Numbered from the stretch's first letter, positions 1 to 8,859 are shown. The stretch: 16,122 bases of DNA from JANMEX01 sp043744175 (GCA_043744175.1 JAYTVD010000150.1:1-16122); one strand, 5' to 3'. The notes: a model not told the origin generated them from the letters alone. Program-made: numbers and translations.

Positions 1-422
1 CACAGCTGGTCATATAAAAACCAGCCGACAAAAATGGACGCCACGGAAATTCCGATGCCCTGCAACGGCGAAATATCCAGCACATTTTTGTCAATAAGAA
101 ACAGGTTCGCACCAGCGTAATAAACCACGCACAGCATCAGGAACCCAGAAATCCAAGTGCCGTAGCTCTCCCACTTAAACCATGTCAAATGGTCCGGCAT
201 TTCGGCAGGCGCAACCAAATATTTGCGAATATGATAGAAGCCGCCGCCATGCACTTGCCACTCTTCGCCATGCGCACCCTCAGGCAGACCAGGCGATTGG
301 CGAAGCCCCAAATCTAGTGCTACAAAGTAAAAAGATGAGCCAATCCAAGCAATGGCAGTGATCACATGCAGCCAGCGCACGGCGAATGCCAGCCACTCCC
401 AAAATATCGCAAAATCCAGCAT
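1..422 (-). CDS. puuD: Urate hydroxylase PuuD, N-terminal part (runs off the window)
   Basis: The first 140 residues of a membrane protein are present and the rest lies beyond the left edge. The start is the ATG at 422-420, with a GAGCGGG-type ribosome site about 6-8 bases upstream. The stretch matches the N-terminal membrane domain of the cytochrome-c-linked urate hydroxylase PuuD. Recognisable blocks are RWLHVITAIAWIGSSFYF (residues 16-33), EWQVHGGGFYH (54-64) and HLTWFKWE (78-85). Membrane segments are visible at about 10-33, 88-108 and 121-138. PuuD oxidises urate to 5-hydroxyisourate in purine catabolism and sends electrons towards the respiratory chain; a C-terminal cytochrome c domain is expected outside the window. 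A perfect inverted repeat lies just upstream (435-463). Identity is strong, but no purine genes are visible beside it to confirm the context. Confidence 0.88.
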   Translation of the reverse strand, partial: MLDFAIFWEWLAFAVRWLHVITAIAWIGSSFYFVALDLGLRQSPGLPEGAHGEEWQVHGGGFYHIRKYLVAPAEMPDHLTWFKWESYGTWISGFLMLCVVYYAGANLFLIDKNVLDISPLQGIGISVASIFVGWFLYDQL

Positions 423-434
423 TCAGCCCGCTCA

Positions 435-463
435 CAAATCATTCTTATTCCATGAATGATTTG
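435..463. promoter_or_regulatory. Perfect 10-bp inverted repeat upstream of puuD (operator or hairpin)
   Basis: CAAATCATTC at 435-444 is mirrored perfectly by GAATGATTTG at 454-463 around a 9-base spacer. It lies 12 bases upstream of the puuD start and 35 bases beyond the stop of the GGDEF-EAL gene. An operator for puuD fits the position and the AT-rich, helical-turn spacing. A hairpin at the end of the upstream transcript is also possible, but no T-run follows it on the minus strand, so an intrinsic terminator is less likely. The regulator is unknown. Confidence 0.5.
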
Positions 464-497
464 CAGTCTTTAAGGCAGAACGCAATTGCAAACTTGG

Positions 498-2702
498 CTA
501 AGCGACCTTGGCAAATGTTTCATGCCCGTTTGAATTTTTGATCACACTGGATTCAAAGTCTGCAAGCGTCATAGCACCGCTGTAGAGATAGCCTTGGAAA
601 ACATTGCAGCCATGCTCCATCAGGAAATTTTCCTGAGCTTGGATTTCGACATGTTCTGCCACAGTCGTGAGACCCAGAGCTTGCGACATCGCCAGAATGC
701 TCCGAACCAAGGCCATATCCTTTGGGTGGCTCTGCATATCTCTGACAAACTTGCCGTCAATCTTCACCTCATCCAGCGCCATCTCTTTCAAATGCCCTAA
801 CGAGGAGAAGCCAGTGCCGAAATCATCCAGCGATAAACGCACTCCAGTGGTTTTGAGACTTTGCATTTGCTTGACTGAATTATCTCGGTTTTTTGAGATA
901 ACTTGCTCGGTGAACTCAAGCGTCAGCAGCTTAGACGGAATTTGGCGGGCTTTGATTAGCGCACGAAGCTCGCGAACAAAGTCCTTACTCAAGAACTGCT
1001 GTGCACTGATATTGACAGCAAGCTGCATGTGCGAGGTCGCGCGTTTCTGTTGCCAGCGCACAAGCACTTGGGTGGCTGTGTCTAAAACCCATTTGCCGAT
1101 CTCGCGTATTTGGCCATTTTGCTCGGCGATCGGCATAAACATGTCTGGCGTTAGGAGCCCGAGCGATGGGTGGTTCCAGCGTATCAACGCTTCCGCGCCG
1201 ACAATCACGCCATCGCGGTTAACCTGCGGTTGGAAGCGTAAGTTCAGTTCATCGCGGCCAATCGCATTTTTCAAATCACGCGCGATTTGTGCATGGCTTT
1301 CTGTTTCGAGATGCTCGCCCTCTTCAAATAGTTGGTAAGCATTGCGTCCTGATTTTTTGACATTGTACATAGCTGTGTCGGCAAATTTCAAAATATCATC
1401 GACAGACTTAGATTTGCCGTCAAAGGTGATAACGCCAATGCTGCACGTCACGCGATGCTCAACCTCGTCGAGCTTAAATGGCTTGCGAATAGCCGCGAGT
1501 ACTTTTTCCGCAATACCTTCAGCATTCTGTTTGGCGCTGAGCCAGTCGCGACCCAGATCATCCATTAGGACTACGAATTCGTCGCCAGCAAGCCTGGCAA
1601 CAGTATCATTCTTACGGCTGACCTGCATGAGCCGCCGTGCCATCTCTACTAGCACCCGGTCTCCAGCATCATGCCCATGTGTGTCATTAAGAAGCTTAAA
1701 ACTATCAAGATCGATGAACAACACGGCCGCATGGTCGTTGCGGCGAGCACATGCAGCAATAGTTTGTTGAAGACGATCAGCCAAATAGCGGCGATTTGGT
1801 AACTTCGTCAGCGCATCATTAAAGGCCAAAGCCCGGATGTCTTCTTCGTCAGCTTTTGACCTGGTAACGTCCTGCAAATAGCCATGCCAAATAACAGTGC
1901 CATCTGACTTTAGTTCAGGTGTGGCTTGGACCTTTAGCCACTTGGGCTTTCCACCGTCAGTGACTACCTGAAAAGAGTGCGCCCACACTTCGAGCTTTAA
2001 GCGCGAGTCACGCAAAGACTGGCTGTAGGCCAAAAGATCATTGGGGTGAATGAGTGAAAGAAAATGCTCAATGTCAAATTTCACGACATCTTGACGATGA
2101 TCCAGCAACTCACGAAATCCGGAGCTGCTGAAGATGACGTCGAATACGCCGCCAGGTTTACGCTCCAATTGGAAAAGACCACCGGGAACATGCGACGCCA
2201 ATTTACGCAGGCGCACCTCCTCTTCCGATCTCTTTACTGTGTCAGTAATATCGACAACCGTACCCTCGTAATGGGTAGGATCTCCTGTTTTTGGATCACG
2301 CACCAAGCGCGCATTTTCACGAATCCAAATTTTGCCCTTAACAGGCCCCGTGTTCACCTCAGAAACAAAGTTATCAATGCGATTGTGCTCAGCTAGTAGT
2401 GCCTTAAATTCAGCATGACGCGTCGGGTCCACATACCAGTCACCGGCATTGCCATTGACCCGGGCAATCAATTCCTTCTCAGATTGTTCGCCACATATTG
2501 CGACCATCGCTGGATTTGAGCCTTTTAGCACGCCGTCCAGAGTGGTGATATAGTAGCCTTCGCTGAGATTGTTGATGACGTCGCTAAGTCGTTGGCGATC
2601 TGTTGCGCCCGCCCTCATCTGTTTCAGACAGAACAATATCGTCGTGCACGCCGCAACCGCAGCTAACAAACCAACCACTATCAAAACAGCTTGTCCGCCC
2701 AC
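498..2702 (-). CDS. Membrane-anchored PAS-PAS-GGDEF-EAL cyclic-di-GMP protein
   Basis: This 734-residue protein is predicted to make and/or break down cyclic di-GMP. One membrane segment (about residues 5-26) is followed by two PAS/PAC sensor domains (about 38-158 and 165-284), a GGDEF domain (about 287-460) and an EAL domain (about 475-720). The cyclase signature is AGDEF at 372-376, a tolerated variant of GGDEF. An RxxD product-inhibition site (R363, D366) sits at the usual distance before it. The EAL domain looks catalytically complete: EAL 504-506, N564, the LEFTE block 595-599, the DDFG loop 626-629, K647, E683 and Q703. Both activities may therefore be functional. The start is a GTG with GGGG about 7 bases upstream; an in-frame TAG not far upstream blocks a longer version. 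The signal sensed by the PAS domains cannot be told from the sequence. The gene is not obviously linked to its neighbours. Confidence 0.93.
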   Translation of the reverse strand: MGGQAVLIVVGLLAAVAACTTILFCLKQMRAGATDRQRLSDVINNLSEGYYITTLDGVLKGSNPAMVAICGEQSEKELIARVNGNAGDWYVDPTRHAEFKALLAEHNRIDNFVSEVNTGPVKGKIWIRENARLVRDPKTGDPTHYEGTVVDITDTVKRSEEEVRLRKLASHVPGGLFQLERKPGGVFDVIFSSSGFRELLDHRQDVVKFDIEHFLSLIHPNDLLAYSQSLRDSRLKLEVWAHSFQVVTDGGKPKWLKVQATPELKSDGTVIWHGYLQDVTRSKADEEDIRALAFNDALTKLPNRRYLADRLQQTIAACARRNDHAAVLFIDLDSFKLLNDTHGHDAGDRVLVEMARRLMQVSRKNDTVARLAGDEFVVLMDDLGRDWLSAKQNAEGIAEKVLAAIRKPFKLDEVEHRVTCSIGVITFDGKSKSVDDILKFADTAMYNVKKSGRNAYQLFEEGEHLETESHAQIARDLKNAIGRDELNLRFQPQVNRDGVIVGAEALIRWNHPSLGLLTPDMFMPIAEQNGQIREIGKWVLDTATQVLVRWQQKRATSHMQLAVNISAQQFLSKDFVRELRALIKARQIPSKLLTLEFTEQVISKNRDNSVKQMQSLKTTGVRLSLDDFGTGFSSLGHLKEMALDEVKIDGKFVRDMQSHPKDMALVRSILAMSQALGLTTVAEHVEIQAQENFLMEHGCNVFQGYLYSGAMTLADFESSVIKNSNGHETFAKVA

Positions 2703-2783
2703 AATGGAACACCCCGTACAACCAATTGCACTCAGGTTGCGCTACACTGGTTTATATTGGGCTAACTCCGGCAGGATTGGATG

Positions 2784-2830
2784 AATCACTGCAAATATAA
2801 TGAAAAATGCCTTAAGCCGACGGCAATTGT
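2784..2830 (-). terminator. Possible weak terminator after fdsD
   Basis: Reading the minus strand beyond the fdsD stop, TGCC and GGCA can pair around a 10-base loop and are followed directly by TTTTT. The stem is only four base pairs, so this is a weak candidate for the end of the fds operon. The rest of the 132-base gap between fdsD and the GGDEF-EAL gene holds a TATAAA box at 2751-2756 on the minus strand that could be a -10 element for the latter, without a convincing -35. Confidence 0.25.
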
Positions 2831-2834
2831 TTCG

Positions 2835-3047
2835 CTAGCTTTGCGTCGCCTTCGCGCCAGCCAAGGCCAAATCACTTAAGCCCTCGCCGCCATTGGAGAT
2901 AACCGTCGCCAGCGCCTTGCGCATCCGCGGCTCCCAAAACGAAACTATGTGCTCGGAAATGCCGGAAATGGCCTCATCGCGCGGATAAGGCCGATAGAAA
3001 TCCGCCATCTGATTTATCATGCGCACCAAATCACCATTATCACTCAT
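2835..3047 (-). CDS. fdsD: NAD-dependent formate dehydrogenase delta subunit FdsD
   Basis: This 70-residue protein matches the small delta subunit encoded last in fdsGBACD operons. The family pattern is visible as LVRMINQMADFYRPYP (residues 7-22), followed by a conserved run around HIVSFWEPRMR (33-43). FdsD has no cofactor motif and is needed for full activity or assembly of the soluble formate dehydrogenase; its exact role is not settled. The ATG is preceded by AGGA with 6-7 bases of spacing, and that ribosome site overlaps the fdhD stop codon, so translation is probably coupled. Only 8 bases separate the two genes. Its position as the last gene after fdsA and fdhD fits the canonical operon. 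Confidence 0.9.
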   Translation of the reverse strand: MSDNGDLVRMINQMADFYRPYPRDEAISGISEHIVSFWEPRMRKALATVISNGGEGLSDLALAGAKATQS

Positions 3048-3055
3048 AGCAAATC

Positions 3056-3850
3056 CTATCTTTCAAAAATCATAATGCCACCCGGCGCACGGCAGGCGAT
3101 CGTCAGCCCGGCCTTGTGAGCCAGTTTCAAAGCTAGCGCACTTGGCGCGGAAAGGCTGGCCACAAAGCCAACGCCAAGCGCCGCCGCCTTTTGCGCCATT
3201 TCAACGCTAAAACGGCTCGAAAGAACGATAAATCCTTCGCTGGCGTTCAAGCCACCGCGCACCATCGCCCCACCAAGCTTATCCAGCGCATTGTGCCGCC
3301 CGATATCCTCACGCACAATCTGCACCTCACCATCTACATTGCAAAACGCCGCCGCATGAGTGGATTTATTCACCGCATTCATCGGCTGCGAATTGCGCAA
3401 TTCATCAAACGCCCGCAACACCGCATCCGCCCGTGGAACCGCGCCCGTAACATTACGCATCGGCTTCATCACAGCTTTCAAACTTTGCGCCCCGCACAGC
3501 CCACAGCCGGAACGTCCTGTCAAAGTACGCCGTCGCCCTTCGGCGCGTTCCAACAGCTTCTCATCCACCTTAATGTTCACAATCACGCCATCGCCAACAT
3601 CGGCAATGCGGATGTCCGTCAAGTCTGACAGTTTGTCGGCAATGCCCTCAGTAATCGAAAATCCAATAGCAAAATCTCGCATATCCGAAGGCGTCGCCAT
3701 CATCACGGCAAAGCTATTGCCATTATAAAGAATGTTCACCGGCGCCTCATCCGGCAGGTGCCAGATAGCCTCAACCACACCCGATGACGTGACCAGCCGC
3801 CCCGTAAAGGCGGGCGACATGTCAGTGTCCATCATGGTTAAACTATTCAT
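3056..3850 (-). CDS. fdhD: Formate dehydrogenase accessory sulfurtransferase FdhD (FdsC)
   Basis: FdhD moves sulfur from the cysteine desulfurase IscS to the bis-molybdopterin cofactor before it enters formate dehydrogenase. In fds operons this gene is called fdsC. The 264-residue protein has the catalytic CxxC loop as CGLC (C116, C119), the STHAAAF block (163-169), the family signature EDIGRHNALDK (181-191), and the C-terminal SRFSVEMAQKAA and SAPSALAL segments (212-242). Length is normal for the family. It begins 38 bases after fdsA and ends 8 bases before fdsD. The ribosome site before the first ATG (AGGA, spaced 10 bases) is poor. Methionines at residues 6, 7 and 11 are alternative starts, so the N-terminus is uncertain by up to ten residues. 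Confidence 0.95.
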   Translation of the reverse strand: MNSLTMMDTDMSPAFTGRLVTSSGVVEAIWHLPDEAPVNILYNGNSFAVMMATPSDMRDFAIGFSITEGIADKLSDLTDIRIADVGDGVIVNIKVDEKLLERAEGRRRTLTGRSGCGLCGAQSLKAVMKPMRNVTGAVPRADAVLRAFDELRNSQPMNAVNKSTHAAAFCNVDGEVQIVREDIGRHNALDKLGGAMVRGGLNASEGFIVLSSRFSVEMAQKAAALGVGFVASLSAPSALALKLAHKAGLTIACRAPGGIMIFER

Positions 3851-3888
3851 GATGCGAGAGTCCTTGGAGGCTAAGCATCAAAGGGCTC

Positions 3889-6732
3889 TCATTCCGCGGC
3901 CTGAACGCGATAGTGCGTCTCTTCCTGCCTTGCGTGCTCTTCCTGCCAATCCGAAGGTCGGTTCGAGCGGGAAACTTGCACCGCCGTCACCTTATATTCC
4001 GGACAGTTAGTTGCCCAGTCGGAGAAGTCAGAGGTCACAACATTGGCACCCGAAACCGCATGATGGAAGGTCGTATAAATTACGCCCTGTGGCATACGCT
4101 CGGAGATTTCCGCCTTGAGAGTGGTCGCCCCCATGCGCGATCCAATTGATACATAGTCGCCATCGGCAATGCCGCGCTCTTCGGCATCGAACGGGTGGAT
4201 TTCCAGAAGGTCTTCGCCATGCCAGCGCGAGTTTTCTGTGCGCCGCGTTTGCTGGCCAACATTATATTGCGAGAGAATACGCCCCGTTGTCAGTATCAGG
4301 GGGAACATCCGCGTCACGCGCTCGGCAGTCGGCACATATTCAGTTATCATGAAGCGGCCCTTGCCACGCACGAAACCGTCAACATGCATAATAGGCGCAC
4401 CGTTCGGGAACGCATCATTCACCGGCCATTGTAGCGAGCCTTCGGTATCCAAACGCTTATGGCTAACGCCCTTAAACGCCGGCGTCATAAACGCGATTTC
4501 GTCCATGATTTGTGCAGCCGAGGTATAGCCCATTTCGTAGCCCATCGCGCGGGCCAAACGGACAACAATCTCCCACTCAGAAATGCCAGTCTTTTCCTTC
4601 ATTACCGGACGAACGCGGTTGATGCGGCGCTCGGCGTTGGTAAACGTGCCATCCTTTTCAAGGAACGAAGTCCCCGGCAAAAACACATGGGCAAACGCTG
4701 CTGTCTCGTTCAAGAATAGATCCTGAACCACAATGCATTCCATCGCCTCAAGCGCCGCCTGCACATGCAGCGTGTTCGGGTCAGATTGCGCAATGTCTTC
4801 GCCGTGCACGAACAGGCCTTTGAACGTTCCGTCGATGGCGGACGCAAACATGTTCGGAATGCGCAGGCCCGGCTCGGCGGACAATGTCAGCCCCCATTGC
4901 TTTTCAAACGAGCCGCGCACTTCATTGTTGGACACATGGCGATAGCCCGGAAACTCATGCGGGAACGAACCCATATCACATGAACCCTGCACATTGTTCT
5001 GGCCGCGCAGCGGGTTAACGCCAACGCCTTCGCGCCCGATATTGCCTGTCAGCATGGCAAGGTTCGCCATCGCCATCACCATGGTCGAGCCTTGGCTATG
5101 TTCCGTCACGCCCAGCCCATAATAGATCGCGCCATTGCGGGCTTTGGCAAATAGTCGTGCAGACTCGCGCAATATCTCAGGCGTCGTGCCGATCAATTCC
5201 GCCAGCGCTTCCGGTGAATTCTTTTCCTCAGCGATAAATTCGCGCCAACGCGTGAACTCCATCGTATCGCAGCGCTCGGCCACAAACTTCTCGTCCACCA
5301 AACCTTCGTTGACAATTGTGTGCGCCAGCGCATTCATCACCGCCACGTTTGTGCCGGGGCGAAGCTGGATGTGTTGCGCAGCTTTGATGTGCGGCGATTG
5401 CACCATATCAATTTTGCGGGGGTCAGCCACAATAATCTGCGCGCCTTGGCGCAGACGCTTCTTGAGGCGCGAGGCAAAAACCGGATGCCCGTCAGTCGGG
5501 TTAGCGCCAATTAGCAGCACCACATCGGCCTGCTCAACCGATTTGAAATTCTGCGTGCCGGCGGACGTGCCAAATGTTTTGGACAAACCATAGCCCGTTG
5601 GCGAATGGCAAACGCGGGCGCAGGTATCAATATTATTGGTCTGGAACGCCGCGCGGACCATACGCTGCACGGCATAGACTTCCTCATTGGTGCAGCGCGA
5701 TGACGTGATGCCGCCGATGGAATCCTTGCCATATTTGGCCTGAATCGCTTTGAAGCGCGAAGCAGTAAATTCAATCGCCTCATCCATCGAAACCGGACGC
5801 CACTCATCGGTAATCTTTTCGCGGATCATCGGCGTGGTGATGCGGTCCTTGTGGCTGGCATAACCAAACGCGAAGCGGCCCTTCACACAGGAATGCCCCT
5901 CGTTTGCGCCGCCGTCCTTATCAGGAACCATGCGGATAACCTTGTCGCCCTTAAGCTCTGCGTTGAATGAACAACCGACGCCGCAATAGGCGCAAGTGGT
6001 CTTCACCGTGCGTGTTGGCACACCATGATCGACCACTGATTTTTCCATCAAAGTCGCCGTCGGGCACGCCTGCACACACGCGCCGCACGACACACATTCG
6101 GAGGAGAAGAAATCCACCCCGCCAGCCGAAACACGGCTGTCAAACCCGCGACCCGCAATCGTCAGCGCGAATGTGCCTTGCGTTTCTTGGCAAGCCCGAA
6201 CGCAGCGCGAGCATACGATGCACTTAGAGGGATCATATTGAAAATACGGGTTGGACGTGTCCACCTCGACCTTGGATTCGAAATCCCAATGGTTCTCGCC
6301 CTTAAAGCCATAGCGCACTTCGCGCAGGCCAACGACACCGGCTTGGTCCTGCAATTCGCAGTCGCCATTGGTCGAGCATGTCAGGCAATCCAGCGGATGA
6401 TCGGAGATATAAAGCTCCATCACGCCCCGACGAAGTTTCTCCAAACGTGCCGTTTCGGTATGCACCACCATGCCCTCACGCACCGGCGTGGTGCAGGATG
6501 ATGGCGTGCCCTTCACGCCCTCAATTTCCACGAGGCAAAGACGGCACGAGCCAAATGGCTCCAAGCTATCGGTGGCGCAGAGCTTAGGAATTTCGCGCTC
6601 AATCAGCGCCGCAGCGCGCATAATCGACGTGCCTTCCGGCACAGTGACCAAAGCGCCGTCAATTTCCAGCGTCACCATGTTTTCCGAAATGCGGATTGGT
6701 GTTCCAAAATCAATATCTTTGTGGAGGCCCAT
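3889..6732 (-). CDS. fdsA: NAD-dependent formate dehydrogenase alpha (catalytic) subunit FdsA
   Basis: This 947-residue subunit oxidises formate to CO2 at a bis-MGD Mo (or W) centre and feeds electrons through iron-sulfur clusters to FdsB. In order it has a [2Fe-2S] domain (C52, C63, C66, C80), a His-Cys3 [4Fe-4S] site (H112, C116, C119, C125), two ferredoxin-type [4Fe-4S] motifs (C171/174/177/181 and C213/216/219/223), a [4Fe-4S] motif opening the molybdopterin domain (C247, C250, C254, C282), then the molybdopterin and dinucleotide-binding domains. The metal ligand is cysteine (C375 followed by H376 in ARVCHSPT), so this is not a selenoprotein. The start chosen is the ATG at 6732-6730, ten bases after the fdsB stop, with AGGA upstream. 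The frame is open for 40 more codons inside fdsB, but that extension has no family similarity. Confidence 0.97.
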   Translation of the reverse strand: MGLHKDIDFGTPIRISENMVTLEIDGALVTVPEGTSIMRAAALIEREIPKLCATDSLEPFGSCRLCLVEIEGVKGTPSSCTTPVREGMVVHTETARLEKLRRGVMELYISDHPLDCLTCSTNGDCELQDQAGVVGLREVRYGFKGENHWDFESKVEVDTSNPYFQYDPSKCIVCSRCVRACQETQGTFALTIAGRGFDSRVSAGGVDFFSSECVSCGACVQACPTATLMEKSVVDHGVPTRTVKTTCAYCGVGCSFNAELKGDKVIRMVPDKDGGANEGHSCVKGRFAFGYASHKDRITTPMIREKITDEWRPVSMDEAIEFTASRFKAIQAKYGKDSIGGITSSRCTNEEVYAVQRMVRAAFQTNNIDTCARVCHSPTGYGLSKTFGTSAGTQNFKSVEQADVVLLIGANPTDGHPVFASRLKKRLRQGAQIIVADPRKIDMVQSPHIKAAQHIQLRPGTNVAVMNALAHTIVNEGLVDEKFVAERCDTMEFTRWREFIAEEKNSPEALAELIGTTPEILRESARLFAKARNGAIYYGLGVTEHSQGSTMVMAMANLAMLTGNIGREGVGVNPLRGQNNVQGSCDMGSFPHEFPGYRHVSNNEVRGSFEKQWGLTLSAEPGLRIPNMFASAIDGTFKGLFVHGEDIAQSDPNTLHVQAALEAMECIVVQDLFLNETAAFAHVFLPGTSFLEKDGTFTNAERRINRVRPVMKEKTGISEWEIVVRLARAMGYEMGYTSAAQIMDEIAFMTPAFKGVSHKRLDTEGSLQWPVNDAFPNGAPIMHVDGFVRGKGRFMITEYVPTAERVTRMFPLILTTGRILSQYNVGQQTRRTENSRWHGEDLLEIHPFDAEERGIADGDYVSIGSRMGATTLKAEISERMPQGVIYTTFHHAVSGANVVTSDFSDWATNCPEYKVTAVQVSRSNRPSDWQEEHARQEETHYRVQAAE

Positions 6733-6742
6733 GGTAATGATC

Positions 6743-8296
6743 CTACTCTGCTGCGAGCGCGTGCGGTGCACGGTCGAAATCTTCACTGAAATGTTTAAGC
6801 GCCGAAAGCACGGGCATAGGCGTGAGCCCGCCCATCGCGCATAGCGAACCATCGGTCATCACTTGGCAAAGGTCTTCGAGCAAAGCGACGTTTTCAGCCA
6901 CTTCATGACCAGCGATAATCTTATCCATAGTCTCGCGTCCGCGCACCGCGCCAACACGGCACGGCGTGCACTTGCCGCAGGACTCTATGGCGCAGAAATC
7001 AAACGCAAACCGCGCCATTTGTGCCATATCCACACTGTCGTCGAACACAACAATGCCGCCGTGACCGACCATAGCGCCAGCGCCTGCCAACGCCTCATAG
7101 TCCATCGGCAAATCCAGCATGTCTTCGCTGATATAAGCACCTAGCGGCCCGCCAATTTGTGCCGTGCGGAACGCCCTACCCGTTGCCGTGCCGCCGCCAA
7201 AATCTTCGATAAGCTCACGAACACTCACACCGAAGGCTTTCTCGACCAGCCCGCCCTGCTTAATATTGCCCGCCAATTGTAACGCCAGCGTGCCGCGCGA
7301 ACGGCCCATGCCGAAGTCCTTATAGTGGGCAGCACCCTTAGCCATAATCACCGGAACGGACGCCAGCGTCAGCACATTGTTGATCAGCGTTGGCTGGCCA
7401 AACAGGCCCTTAATGGCAGGAATGGGCGGCTTGGCACGAACCAGCCCGCGCTTGCCCTCTAAGCTTTCCAGCATAGACGATTCCTCGCCGCAAATATATG
7501 CGCCCGCGCCGCGCCGCACATGCAGATTAAACATCTCGCCGGAGCCGCCAACATTGCTGCCCAGCCATCCGGACTTTGCCATAATGCCGCAAGCAACCTT
7601 CATCTTGGCAATCGCATCCGGATATTCTGAGCGGATATAAACATAGCCTTCGGTTGCGCCCGTGGCGAAGCCAGCGATTATCATGCCTTCAATCAGCATG
7701 AATGGATCGCCTTCCATCACCATGCGGTCAGCGAACGTGCCGCTATCGCCCTCGTCTGCATTGCAAGCCACATATTTCTGCGCCGCTTTCGCTTCCAGCA
7801 CAGTCTTCCACTTGATACCCGCCGGAAAGCCTGCCCCGCCGCGCCCGCGCAGGCCGCTTTCCAGCACGTCTTTAACGATGTCCTGCCTATGCATTTTCAG
7901 CGCATTCTTCAAACCCGCCAAACCGCCGTTGGCCTCATAAGCAATGAGATCAAGCGGATCAGCCAAACCAGCGCGCGCAAATGTCAGCCGCTCTTGGTTT
8001 TTGAGGAATGGAATTTCAGACGTCAGCCCATGCGCCAAGCGATGCTTGCCGCCGCTCAAGAAATCCGCATCAAACAGGCCCTCAACATCGCCCGCTTCCA
8101 CCGGACCATAAGCCACGCGGCCATGAGCAGTCTCAACCTCAACAAGCGGCTCCAGATACAGTGCCCCGCGCGAACCATTGCGCTTCACGGTCACGTCCAG
8201 CCCGCGCGCCTTGGCGATAAGCTCAATGCCAGTGGCAATCTCATCAGCTCCGGCAGAAACCGCCGCGCTATCTTGTGGCACCCAAACGATTGTCAT
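6743..8296 (-). CDS. fdsB: NAD-dependent formate dehydrogenase beta subunit FdsB (FMN/NAD-binding)
   Basis: FdsB is the NuoF-like diaphorase subunit: it takes electrons from the FdsA clusters and reduces NAD+ at FMN. The 517-residue protein has an N-terminal thioredoxin-like region (about 1-90) without cluster cysteines, the glycine-rich FMN/NADH loop GLRGRGGAGFPAG (148-160), the NADEGDSG segment (179-186), the GEESSMLESLEGKRG block (270-284) and a C-terminal [4Fe-4S] site made of C440, C443, C446 and C486. Length and domain order agree with FdsB of other soluble formate dehydrogenases. Its ATG overlaps the fdsG stop by four bases (ATGA), showing translational coupling. It ends ten bases before fdsA. 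Confidence 0.96.
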   Translation of the reverse strand: MTIVWVPQDSAAVSAGADEIATGIELIAKARGLDVTVKRNGSRGALYLEPLVEVETAHGRVAYGPVEAGDVEGLFDADFLSGGKHRLAHGLTSEIPFLKNQERLTFARAGLADPLDLIAYEANGGLAGLKNALKMHRQDIVKDVLESGLRGRGGAGFPAGIKWKTVLEAKAAQKYVACNADEGDSGTFADRMVMEGDPFMLIEGMIIAGFATGATEGYVYIRSEYPDAIAKMKVACGIMAKSGWLGSNVGGSGEMFNLHVRRGAGAYICGEESSMLESLEGKRGLVRAKPPIPAIKGLFGQPTLINNVLTLASVPVIMAKGAAHYKDFGMGRSRGTLALQLAGNIKQGGLVEKAFGVSVRELIEDFGGGTATGRAFRTAQIGGPLGAYISEDMLDLPMDYEALAGAGAMVGHGGIVVFDDSVDMAQMARFAFDFCAIESCGKCTPCRVGAVRGRETMDKIIAGHEVAENVALLEDLCQVMTDGSLCAMGGLTPMPVLSALKHFSEDFDRAPHALAAE

Positions 8297-8757
8297 TGTG
8301 CCGCCTCCGCAACTAGTTTCTCAAGTTTGGCAGACGTCAGCCGCGCCGCCAATTTGCCATTCACTGTCGCCGCCGGCGCCATCGCGCAATTGCCCAGACA
8401 ATAAGTAGCCTCGACAGTTATGCGCCCATCGTCCGATGTATCGCCCAGCTTCATGCCGCGCTTATTAAGAAAAGTTTCTATCAACGCCATCGCGCCCATG
8501 GATTGGCAGGCTTCCGCCCGGCAAATCTTGACTGTCACCACGCCCGCCTTAGTGCTGCGGAAATCATGGTAAAACGTCATCACGCCATGCACATCTGCCC
8601 GCGAAAGGTTCAGCGCCTTAGCAATATCATTCACCGCAACCTTGGGCACAAAGCCCTCATGCTCTTGAATATCATGAAGAATTTCCAAAAGCGCATCCGC
8701 CCTGTTGCCATGCGCGGCACAGATGGATTGGGTAGTCGATGAGGTGTCTAAAATCAC
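8293..8757 (-). CDS. fdsG: NAD-dependent formate dehydrogenase gamma subunit FdsG ([2Fe-2S])
   Basis: FdsG is the NuoE-like thioredoxin-fold subunit that opens the fds operon and carries one [2Fe-2S] cluster. The 154-residue protein shows the four ligands in the usual arrangement, C79 and C84 (CRAEAC) and C120 and C124 (CLGNC), plus the family helix region HGVMTFYHDF (57-66). The start is a GTG; the minus-strand sequence before it has GGGAG about 8 bases upstream. No ATG start is available nearby. The four-base overlap with fdsB couples translation. The 102 bases upstream, up to the end of the vapC toxin gene, must hold the operon promoter unless the operon is read through from upstream. Confidence 0.94.
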   Translation of the reverse strand: MILDTSSTTQSICAAHGNRADALLEILHDIQEHEGFVPKVAVNDIAKALNLSRADVHGVMTFYHDFRSTKAGVVTVKICRAEACQSMGAMALIETFLNKRGMKLGDTSDDGRITVEATYCLGNCAMAPAATVNGKLAARLTSAKLEKLVAEAAQ

Positions 8758-8859
8758 TATTTATGCTCCCGAACATAGGGCTGAAACTGTTAGAATCTCT
8801 CTAGCCTAGCGCAAGGTAAGCGATCAAATCGGTTATCTCTATTCCATTATAGACAAAAA
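8758..8859 (-). promoter_or_regulatory. Leader and putative promoter region of the fds operon
   Basis: This gap between the vapC stop and the fdsG start is the only intergenic room for the fds promoter. On the minus strand it has a perfect TATAAT at 8851-8846, but no good -35 box at the right distance. Small inverted motifs, CGAT/ATCG (8821-8831) and GAT/ATC (8822-8837), are possible parts of a LysR-type site. These are short and could be chance. No hairpin with a T-run is seen, so read-through from the toxin-antitoxin pair upstream is possible. Confidence 0.35.

Noticed and set aside
5590..5625. Possible selenocysteine site in the formate dehydrogenase catalytic subunit
   Set aside because: The metal ligand position is encoded by a cysteine codon (ARVCHSPT) and no in-frame TGA occurs there.
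6733..6852. A 40-codon upstream extension of fdsA overlapping the end of fdsB
   Set aside because: The extension has no similarity to FdsA, lies inside fdsB coding sequence, and the ATG at 6732 has its own AGGA and gives the family N-terminus.
7889..8404. 171-residue plus-strand open frame opposite fdsB and fdsG
   Set aside because: Antisense shadow of two well supported genes; composition is rich in arginine, glutamine and histidine with no domain.
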